Shown: one piece after another, positions 57,322 through 64,000 of the stretch
Numbering within the stretch: position 1 is the stretch's first letter
How the letters are laid out: every line of letters begins with the position of its first letter
Origin: Amygdalobacter nucleatus
GTDB lineage: Bacteria; Bacillota; Clostridia; Saccharofermentanales; Fastidiosipilaceae
Length of the DNA stretch: 64,000 nucleotides
Direction: 5' to 3'
Assembly (NCBI RefSeq): GCF_029167365.1
Contig: NZ_JARFNM010000001.1
Location: 372,001 to 436,000 of the forward strand
Made by a program: the position numbers and the translations under genes
The notes under the pieces: model-generated
The model's database searches: none
What the model was told of the DNA's origin: nothing
What the model saw: the letters and a program-made list of their open reading frames with translations, nothing else

Positions 57322-58005
57322 ATGGCAGCAACTGTTATAAGAGCGAGAAACCTACAATTTGCTTATGATTCTGATCATGCCGTGTTGAACGGCTTGGATT
57401 TGGAAGTACAAGCTGGCGACTTTGTGACATTAATTGGTGCCAATGGCAGTGGCAAGTCTACGTTGCTTAATATAGTTTTAAGCCAACTGACAGATTATCA
57501 GGGCGATTTGGAATTGTTCGGTGACAATGTTAAACAGAACAGACATTTTGCTGATATTGCCTACATTTCGCAAAATTCTTTCGTTGCTTATCGTAATTTC
57601 CCAACAACAGTTAGAGAGGTTTTGCAAGTACATCTAGCTTACTTGAAAAAACAACAGGATATTGTCAAGTGCTTACAAGAGGTTCGTTTGGCAGAACATG
57701 CTAACAAAAGATTAAGCGAATTATCAGGTGGTCAGTTACAACGCTTGGCTTTGCTCTTAGCTTTAATAAAAGAAGCTAAGCTAATTATATTAGACGAACC
57801 CACAGCAGCCATTGACCGCAACTTTGCCCGTGAGATGATGCAACTATTACGCAACATAGCTGATACTGGCAATACTATTTTGCTAGTAACCCATAATTTA
57901 GCTGATGTTGACGGTTATGCAGACTACGTTTACGAGTTAGAAGGCGGCAAGCTTAAATTGCAGACGGAAACTAAAACAGCTGTGCAGGAGAAGGTTCGAT
58001 GCTAG
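57322..58005 (+). CDS. znuC: Zinc ABC transporter ATPase
   Basis: 227 residues. Walker A GANGSGKST, Q-loop IAYISQNS, signature LSGGQLQRLALLLAL, Walker B LIILDEPTAAID, H-loop THNLAD. AAGGAG precedes the ATG; overlaps znuB by 7 bases. Powers ZnuB for zinc (or manganese) import. Confidence 0.92.
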   Translation: MAATVIRARNLQFAYDSDHAVLNGLDLEVQAGDFVTLIGANGSGKSTLLNIVLSQLTDYQGDLELFGDNVKQNRHFADIAYISQNSFVAYRNFPTTVREVLQVHLAYLKKQQDIVKCLQEVRLAEHANKRLSELSGGQLQRLALLLALIKEAKLIILDEPTAAIDRNFAREMMQLLRNIADTGNTILLVTHNLADVDGYADYVYELEGGKLKLQTETKTAVQEKVRC

Positions 58006-58799
58006 ATTTATTTGCTTATGATTTTCTTAGACGTGCTTTTATTGTTGGCGGTTTACTAGCAATAATCTTGCCATGCATAGGTTTGACAGTGTTGTTAAAA
58101 CGTCTATCGATGATGGGTGATACTTTAGCACACGCTTCTTTAGCTGGTGTAGCTTTCGGCTTGTTAGTTGGCTTGAATCCACTTTTATTTGCAGCAATTG
58201 CTTGTGTGGTAGCAGGCTTAGGTATCGAAACGATTGCGAACAAGCTAAAGGCCTATCAGGAAATTTCAACTGTGATTATTCTCTCGGCAGCTATTGGTCT
58301 AGCAGGAATCTTTAGTAGTTTCACGAGTGGCAACAGCTTTAGCTCTTACCTATTTGGTTCGATTGTCACGATTAGTGATAGCGAGTTTTATCTAGTTATC
58401 GGAATTGCCCTAGTAGTGCTTGTGGTTTACAGCTTGATTTACAAACAACTATATTTGATCGTTTTTGATAGCAAGGCTGCAGAGATGCTTGGGATCAATC
58501 AACGCTTAATTAATTTGATTTTCACATGTTTAGGAGCTGTCACCATTTCTGTAGCTGCCAAGACGATTGGTTCTTTGATAGTTTCGTCTTTGTTAGTTTT
58601 ACCAGTTATTTGTGCTATGCAGTTCACTAAAACATACAAGCAGACTCTAATTTTATCAATAGCGTTGTCAATCACTTATGTTTATGTAGGCTTGGTTGCT
58701 AGTTACTATTTCAATTTGAAGCCAGGTTCTTTGATCGTTTTGATTGCAGTTGCTGTTTTGATGCTAAGTATGCTGATTAAACATAAATTCAAGTTATAA
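57999..58799 (+). CDS. znuB: Zinc ABC transporter permease
   Basis: 266 residues with about eight hydrophobic helices; ABC-3 family marks ALLKRLSMMGDTLAHASLAGVAFG (seen as VLLKRLSMMGDTLAHASLAG) and LLVLPVICAMQF. Pairs with ZnuC. Confidence 0.92.
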   Translation: MLDLFAYDFLRRAFIVGGLLAIILPCIGLTVLLKRLSMMGDTLAHASLAGVAFGLLVGLNPLLFAAIACVVAGLGIETIANKLKAYQEISTVIILSAAIGLAGIFSSFTSGNSFSSYLFGSIVTISDSEFYLVIGIALVVLVVYSLIYKQLYLIVFDSKAAEMLGINQRLINLIFTCLGAVTISVAAKTIGSLIVSSLLVLPVICAMQFTKTYKQTLILSIALSITYVYVGLVASYYFNLKPGSLIVLIAVAVLMLSMLIKHKFKL

Positions 58800-58845
58800 A
58801 TATAGCTTGCGATACATGATATAGGAATTATGAGGAGGGTGTTCT

Positions 58846-60936
58846 ATGCGCCATTGGAAAAATATTTTAACAGTTGTCACATCTGTCAGTTTGCTGACAG
58901 CTTGTAATGCAATGCCTAAAACAGTAAGTCAGACGCAAAAAATTAGTCAAGATCAAGTTCAGAGCGAAAATGCAACATATTTTCTTGAGCGTGCACCTAA
59001 ATATGTGCAGGATGATACGACTGAAGTTTTGGTAGATGCAGAGATTAAACCAGAAGATATTAGACGGATAGTTAAACATGGCGACCATTGGCATGTGTTC
59101 ACTAAAGATGGCCGTGAGAGAATTACTTATACTGACCCTACTGCTGCTACCAGTAAGCAAGTAGATGCTCATGGGCATCAGCACAATGCTCAAGCAAGTC
59201 AGCAAGCATTTGTTAGTGTCGTTTCACTTTCACAACTTAGCAAACTACCAATTAGCAAAATATTGCAACATGGTGATCATTATCACTGTTACACGGCTGA
59301 TGGTACTGAATACATCACTTATGAAAATCCATCTCGCGTTTTTGCCAATATTAAAATTGGTACATATGTTGGTAGTCATGGCCAGCATCAGGTAGGCAAC
59401 CTGCAGCTTGGTAAAGCTTCGAATGGTACGCTACCAGAGGCTTTGACTATGGGTACAAATCATAAGCCTAATTCAACAGGTAAAGCTGGGGATCCTAACG
59501 AAGTAGTTAAAATTTTACAGCATGGCGATCACTGGCACGTATATACTCGTGGCGGTAGCGAGTTTATAACTTATTCTGATCCAAGTGGTATGTATCCGAA
59601 TGCTAGTCGTGGTACGTATGTAGGTTCACATGGGCCACTTGGCGGGGAGCACAACTTCAATGGCGCTAATCAAGGCGACAATAACATTAATCCAGAAAAT
59701 AATTGGCATAATAATCAATATAATCCAAGTCCAAGCTTTAATGGTGGATCAAATAATTCTGGCATTGTTCAAGTAGTTAGTGTTGAACAGTTAAAGAACT
59801 TGAATATTACGACTATTAAGAAACATGGAGATCACTATCATTGCTATACTGCTAGTGGCAATGAGTACATCACTTATGACGATCCGAGTTCTGCTTTCCC
59901 AGGTATAACAATTGGGACTTATGTCGGTAGTCATGGAGGTAGCGGTCATAATAATCAGAGCAGCAATACAGGAAGTTATGATCAGACTGGAGGTAGCACG
60001 AGTAGTACCTTCAATTATGACCAACAACTGGCTCAATTGGCTGGCAAAAGAATTTACGCCGTAGGTCAGCATGGCGATCATGTGCATGTTTTCTACTTTA
60101 CAGGTGCTAATACTTTAGGTGAAGCAGTAGTTCACGCACATTCAGGTGATACTAATAGCGTTGAATTAGCTAATGCAATATGTAGAAAGTTTACTAGTGT
60201 AATTCGTGGCGATTATGAAACTATCAAGCAAATGGTAGAGAAGGTATATCCAAAGACGGAAGAACAAAAACAGAAAGAGCAGGATGAAGAGGCTGCTTTA
60301 ATAGAGGGCTTACAAGATGGCTCAATTGGTACACCTCTAAGAATTAAAGAGTGCATTGGCCATTGGCACATCTATTACAAAGACAAACAAGGAAATCAAA
60401 TTGAAAAATTGGTGTATAGAGATATAACGAAAATATTCCCTAATTTACCTGTTGAAAGACAAAAACATATAAAGGAAGAAAATATTGATAAAGTACCAGC
60501 AGTTAAGGCATATTTAGAGAAAGAATATAGAGGATACGCGATTGATAGTATTGCCGACGAGATGCATGTCTACTGTGCATGTACAGGTGATAAATTAATA
60601 TTCAGCCTAAAGAAATTTACTGTCGAAAATGGCGTGGTTAGTTATACTGGTAAACCAGTTCAAGAAAATATAGGGCCGGATAATTCAGCATGCTCAATAC
60701 ATAATACTCAAACTCCGCCTGAAGATAAGCCGTCTGAGTTTACTAACACAGATAAGCCTGTCGACACTACAACTACAGAATCAGATGCCGATAAACAGCC
60801 AGCTGAAAAAGAACCTGAAAGCAAAGGACCAGAAACAAATGTTGATGTCAATAATGAATCTAGTAATGAATCGGAAGCAGATAAGACGAAAGAGCAAGCA
60901 GTAAATGCTGAAGCAGAAGGTGCGACAGCTGAATAA
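58846..60936 (+). CDS. Pht-type histidine triad lipoprotein
   Basis: 696 residues; lipobox LLTAC with Cys20. Five HGDHxH triads at about residues 77, 140, 225, 326 and 407, each followed by V/C-Y/F-T-x-x-G and an xITYxDP strand, plus a degenerate GHWH near 504. Three copies end GTYVGSHG. The C-terminal 80 residues are an acidic, repeat-poor tail. Such proteins (PhtA-E in streptococci) bind zinc at the surface and hand it to the ZnuA-type protein, consistent with the gene following znuACB after 46 bases. Confidence 0.88.
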   Translation: MRHWKNILTVVTSVSLLTACNAMPKTVSQTQKISQDQVQSENATYFLERAPKYVQDDTTEVLVDAEIKPEDIRRIVKHGDHWHVFTKDGRERITYTDPTAATSKQVDAHGHQHNAQASQQAFVSVVSLSQLSKLPISKILQHGDHYHCYTADGTEYITYENPSRVFANIKIGTYVGSHGQHQVGNLQLGKASNGTLPEALTMGTNHKPNSTGKAGDPNEVVKILQHGDHWHVYTRGGSEFITYSDPSGMYPNASRGTYVGSHGPLGGEHNFNGANQGDNNINPENNWHNNQYNPSPSFNGGSNNSGIVQVVSVEQLKNLNITTIKKHGDHYHCYTASGNEYITYDDPSSAFPGITIGTYVGSHGGSGHNNQSSNTGSYDQTGGSTSSTFNYDQQLAQLAGKRIYAVGQHGDHVHVFYFTGANTLGEAVVHAHSGDTNSVELANAICRKFTSVIRGDYETIKQMVEKVYPKTEEQKQKEQDEEAALIEGLQDGSIGTPLRIKECIGHWHIYYKDKQGNQIEKLVYRDITKIFPNLPVERQKHIKEENIDKVPAVKAYLEKEYRGYAIDSIADEMHVYCACTGDKLIFSLKKFTVENGVVSYTGKPVQENIGPDNSACSIHNTQTPPEDKPSEFTNTDKPVDTTTTESDADKQPAEKEPESKGPETNVDVNNESSNESEADKTKEQAVNAEAEGATAE

Positions 60937-60990
60937 GCTCCTGAAAAGGTCAATGCTTAATTAACGATTCTAATATCGTATAATTCGAAA

Positions 60991-61026
60991 GCAGCCAACA
61001 CAATTAATTTTGTGAGGCTGCTTTTT
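60991..61026 (+). terminator. Terminator of the zinc operon
   Basis: GCAGCC-ACACAA and TTGTG-GGCTGC, then TTTTT. Confidence 0.88.
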
Positions 61027-61048
61027 GTTGCCTTGGCGCTAAAATAAC

Positions 61049-61074
61049 AAAAAGCACTGCTAAAAGCAGTGCTT
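61049..61074 (-). terminator. Terminator after tRNA-Arg
   Basis: AAGCACTGCTTTTAGCAGTGCTTTTT on minus strand; 9-10 bp stem. Confidence 0.88.
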
Positions 61075-61078
61075 CTAA

Positions 61079-61150
61079 CGTCCCGTATAGGAATCGAACC
61101 CACATCAACAGCTCCGGAAACTGTTGCCTTATCCATTAGGCCAACGGGAC
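61079..61150 (-). tRNA. tRNA-Arg (anticodon CCG)
   Basis: 72 bases. On minus strand acceptor GTCCCGT...ACGGGAC-G, D arm GGCCTAATGGATAAGGC, anticodon loop TT-CCG-GA on an ACAGT/GCTGT stem, T arm GTGGGTTCGATTCCTAT. CCG reads CGG arginine codons. CCA is not encoded. Confidence 0.92.
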
Positions 61151-61267
61151 ATTCGTACTGAAAATTATAGAGTGAAAGTGTTAAATTTTCAAATTAAATG
61201 CTAAACTAGCAAGACAGCTCATAACCATAAGTTATAAAGGCTGAAACTAAGATGAACGGATGAAACC

Positions 61268-62083
61268 ATGCGCGTAAGAAAGAAAAAATGGGCAAAAGAT
61301 GCAATTGCAAAAATTGAACAATGTCTGACAGGAGAGGCTGCCTGCGCCTATAAAGGCAAGTGGCGTAGTCGCTTTGATTCAGAGCAGATGGCTAAATTGG
61401 CAAAAAGTGAATTAGTTCCAACAGATTTGAATGCAACCCCGCTTTATTTGGAAATTGGCTGTGGCAAGGGTAAGTTTGTCAGTGAACTAGCACTTAAAAA
61501 CCCAAAATCCCAAATTGTTGCAATGGATAGCGAAATTAATGCGCTTTGCTTTGCTGCCAAAAAGGTGGAAGCAGCCAATTTGCCAGTCAGCTTGATTTTT
61601 GGCACGGCCGAAAATTTAAAAGATTTGTTTTCTGAACAAGAAGTTGACCGTATCTATTTGAATTTTTCTACGCCGTGGCCTAAAACTGCCCATCATAAGC
61701 GCCGCTTGACATATCCAACCTTCTTAGCTGATTATCAGGAGATTCTCAAAACGGGCGGTGAGATTATCGTCAAAACTGATAATGACGAATTCTTTCAAGC
61801 TTCACAAGCCTATCTCAAATACATGGGCTTTCAGCTAAAACTGGTGAAAGGGAATTTGCAGATAGATGAAGATGTAACAGGCATTATGACTGAGTATGAG
61901 GCACGTTTCCGTGAACAAGGCTTGCCGATTTATCAGCTGGTAGCAATTAAACTTCCGTTAGCTGAACAGCTTAAAGAGCAAGCTAAATGGCAGGCTGCTA
62001 ATTCGCCATTAAGAGCCAATACTGATTGGCAATACGATTTTGACTATTATGCTAAATTGTGCGAACGAAAGAAGCACCTGTGA
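61268..62083 (+). CDS. trmB: tRNA (guanine-N7-)-methyltransferase
   Basis: 271 residues, somewhat longer than the usual 210-240. SAM motif LEIGCGKGKFVSELA near 60-74, VDRIYLNFSTPWPKTAHHKRRLTYPTFL near 135-162, and a TEYEARFREQGLPIYQL region near 212-228. Makes m7G46 in tRNA. The N-terminus is basic and extended. Confidence 0.93.
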   Translation: MRVRKKKWAKDAIAKIEQCLTGEAACAYKGKWRSRFDSEQMAKLAKSELVPTDLNATPLYLEIGCGKGKFVSELALKNPKSQIVAMDSEINALCFAAKKVEAANLPVSLIFGTAENLKDLFSEQEVDRIYLNFSTPWPKTAHHKRRLTYPTFLADYQEILKTGGEIIVKTDNDEFFQASQAYLKYMGFQLKLVKGNLQIDEDVTGIMTEYEARFREQGLPIYQLVAIKLPLAEQLKEQAKWQAANSPLRANTDWQYDFDYYAKLCERKKHL

Positions 62084-62142
62084 TGCTATGATGTAGTACA
62101 TATAGGGCATAGCTTTAGTTATTTATCAATTGGGAGGTTTAT

Positions 62143-63533
62143 GTGCTGAACAATAATCCACTTGAATCGATCTTAAAAATTGGTAAAACGATAGCCGTTG
62201 AGTTCAAACGCTGTGGTAATGGCATTGAAAATGATGTGTACGAAACAGTGTGCGCTTTTTTGAATCGCTTTGGCGGTGATATATTTTGGTGTATTTGATG
62301 ATGGCACAGTGCGTGGTATTCCTGAACAGGCAGCCCCAGCTTTGATTAAGAATTTCATTAGCTGCGTAAGTAATCAGAATTTATTTACACCAACTATTTA
62401 TCTTGAGCCTGAAATTATGGCATATGAGGGCAAACAGATAATTCATATTCATATCGCACCTAGTGCTGAAGTTCATAGTTACAAAAAAGTAATTTATGAT
62501 CGTGTTAATGATGCCGATGTTAAAGTGACAGCAACAGCCCAAATTGCCCAAATGTATATTCGCAAGCAGGCGATATTCACTGAGAAAAAGATTTATCCAT
62601 ATGTGCAATGGAAGATTTGCGTTTAGATCTTTTACCTAATTTGCGAACAATGGTTAAAAACAATAGTGGGCGCTTACAGCCATGGGATAAAATGGCCGAC
62701 ATAGAACTTTTGAAAAGTGCGCGTTTATACGGCATTGATCGTGTAACAGGCCAAAAAGGCTTTAATTTAGCTGCAGTTATGCTTTTAGGGAAAGATGACG
62801 TTATTGCTATATAGTACCTGCCTATGTAACAGATGCAATTTTGCGTAAAGTTAATATTGATCGCTATGATGACAGAGAAATTATTAAAACTAATTTGATA
62901 GATGCTTATGAGCGACTCATGGCGTTTGCGAAAAAGCATTTACCTGATAAATTTTATTTGGAGGGAGATCAACGCAAGAGATTAAGAAATATAATTACGC
63001 GAGAAATGATCACTAATACACTAATCCACCGTGAATATACAAGCTCATATCAGGCAAAATTTGTCATCGAAAAATCAAAAATGTACATTGAAAATGCTAA
63101 TCGTGCAAGTCAGGTGGATGTTTTAACGCCAGATAATCTTGAACCTAATCCTAAGAACCCGATTATTGCTGCATTTTTCCGTAATATCGGTTATGCGGCT
63201 CAATTAGGATCTGGTGTGCGTAATTTATTCAAATATTGCAAATATTATTCAGGCTCGGAACCACAATTTATAGAGGGCGACATGTTCAAGCTTGTTGTTC
63301 CGTTCTTGGTGAGCAATCAGAATTGACAGCAACTGACACCCAAGCACCCAAGCACCCAAGCTAATGATTTTGCCGAGGTGCAAATGCTTAATTATATTGA
63401 GGCCAACCCAACAGCTTCACAAAGTAAGATTGCAGAAGCGCTTGGAATAAACGTTAATACTCTTAAATCGGCAATTCGCAAATATAGAAGAAATGGAATT
63501 ATTCGCCGTGTGGGAACTTCAAGAAAGGGTTAA
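62143..63533 (+). pseudogene. AAA_4/AlbA_2-type putative DNA-binding protein, multiply frameshifted
   Basis: GTG 62143 behind GGGAGG starts MLNNNPLESILKIGKTIAVEFKR. One extra T in the TTTT at about 62285 shifts the frame to YFGVFDDGTVRGIPEQAAP; a second shift near 62605 enters MEDLRLDLLPNLRTMV; a third near 62810 enters YVTDAILRKVNIDRYDDREI...LPDKFYLEGDQRKRLRNIITREMITNTLIHREYTSSYQAKFVIEKSKMYIENANR...LGSGVRNLFKYCKYYSGSEPQFIEGDMFK; a stop at 63324-63326 is followed by a winged-helix (SKIAEALGINVNTLKSAIRKYRRNGIIRRVG) to TAA near 63533. Domains match the AlbA_2 + HATPase-like RecG-related family. A relative's tail is at 25616. Confidence 0.82.
63338..63361 (+). repeat. Short tandem repeat, three copies of 8 bases
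   Basis: ACCCAAGC repeated three times in a row, inside the pseudogene between its ATPase-like part and the winged helix. Slippage there would change the frame (8 mod 3 is 2). Confidence 0.9.
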
Positions 63534-63622
63534 TGAATCGTCAACTTGAGCGAGAAAAAAGCAGAAAAATAACGAAAAACGGAGAAAAAACAAGAAAAAC
63601 TTGCTTTTCTAACAAAAACAGC

Positions 63623-63650
63623 TTGACATTTACTTTTCTTGTGTTATGCT
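63623..63650 (+). promoter_or_regulatory. Promoter of rplM
   Basis: TTGACA (63623-63628), 16-base spacer, TATGCT (63645-63650), about 58 bases before the start codon; the leader may fold as an L13 leader. Confidence 0.6.
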
Positions 63651-63707
63651 TAGGAAGTTCGTATTAGATATACGCTGTTTTATGAGAATTTATTGGAGGA
63701 TTTAGGA

Positions 63708-64000
63708 ATGAAAACTGTAGTTGCTAAACCTTTGGAATTAGAACGTAAATGGTATGTGGTTGATGCTGAGGGTAAGACCTTAGGCCGTTTAGCAACCGAA
63801 GTTGCCCGCGTTTTGATTGGCAAAGACAAGGCCATCTTTACACCTAATGTTGATTGTGGCGATTATGTTATCGTTATCAACGCTGAGAAAGTCAGCATGA
63901 CAGGTGACAAGTGGCAACAGAAAGAATATCGTCATCACTCAAATTATCCAGGCGGCTTGAAGTGCGTACGTTACGCTGATTTCATCAAGAAGCACCCAAC
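63708..64000 (+). CDS. rplM: Ribosomal protein L13, N-terminal part (cut by window end)
   Basis: ATG 63708 follows GGAGG. First 97 residues: [48 protein letters not shown] is bL13/uL13. rpsI is expected beyond the window. Confidence 0.96.
   Translation, partial: MKTVVAKPLELERKWYVVDAEGKTLGRLATEVARVLIGKDKAIFTPNVDCGDYVIVINAEKVSMTGDKWQQKEYRHHSNYPGGLKCVRYADFIKKHP

Noticed and set aside
63338-63361. CRISPR-like repeat
   Set aside because: Only three 8-base copies without spacers. No CRISPR array or cas gene was seen anywhere in the window.

Overview
The window is a low-GC Gram-positive (Firmicutes, probably clostridial) chromosome segment. Supporting signs are the rplU-prp-rpmA-obgE order with an L27 that carries a cleavable N-terminal extension, the yicC-remA-gmk order, AddAB instead of RecBCD, a Pht-type histidine-triad lipoprotein beside znuACB, and strong AGGAGG-like ribosome binding sites with occasional TTG/GTG starts. 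I cannot name the species.

Layout. 1-5.8 kb: end of addB and a very large addA (recombinational repair). 6.0-13.05 kb: accessory graveyard: an HTH regulator followed by a decayed type I restriction-modification locus (hsdR with a nonsense codon and a frameshift; hsdM with a nonsense codon and a 3' truncation), a long inverted repeat, a frameshifted CD1845-type membrane protein of conjugative elements, an intact cation/proton antiporter under a fluoride riboswitch, a scrap resembling the 3' end of an rRNA methyltransferase gene, and the broken tail of a type III restriction subunit. 13.06-25.6 kb: core genes (divergent TadA-like deaminase, galK, zinc-ribbon membrane protein, acyl-CoA ligase, thioredoxin reductase-like protein, nucleotidyltransferase, CDF transporter) and a three-gene operon (ATP-grasp ligase, asparagine synthetase, aspartate racemase) that reads as a D-Asp/D-Asn peptidoglycan cross-bridge module.

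25.6-39.3 kb: second accessory region. A compact minus-strand element carries a primase-helicase, a cos-like non-coding stretch, an HK97-type capsid gene without other head genes, TnpW and a large serine recombinase; it looks like a phage satellite or a heavily deleted prophage. Next to it lies an intact type I R-M system (HTH, hsdM, hsdS, hsdR) followed by an AbiTii protein: a small defence island.

39.3-64 kb: core genes again: split ThrE-like exporter, QueT-family transporter, RsmC-like methyltransferase, yicC-remA-gmk, NhaC antiporter, a possible 35-residue peptide gene, NUDIX hydrolase, PTS EIIA, a relic of a sortase-anchored protein, rplU-prp-rpmA, obgE, yhbY, a DUF4364-like regulator, tyrS, cstA, a SpoU methyltransferase, a zinc uptake operon (znuA-znuC-znuB-pht) with a candidate paired operator, tRNA-Arg(CCG), trmB, a multiply frameshifted AAA_4/AlbA_2-type gene and the start of rplM.

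The most noteworthy points are the satellite-like element, the fluoride riboswitch on a CPA-type antiporter inside decayed mobile DNA, the D-Asp cross-bridge module, the TadA-like protein with a large insertion, and the replacement of a dead type I R-M locus by a live one with the same type of HTH gene at its head.
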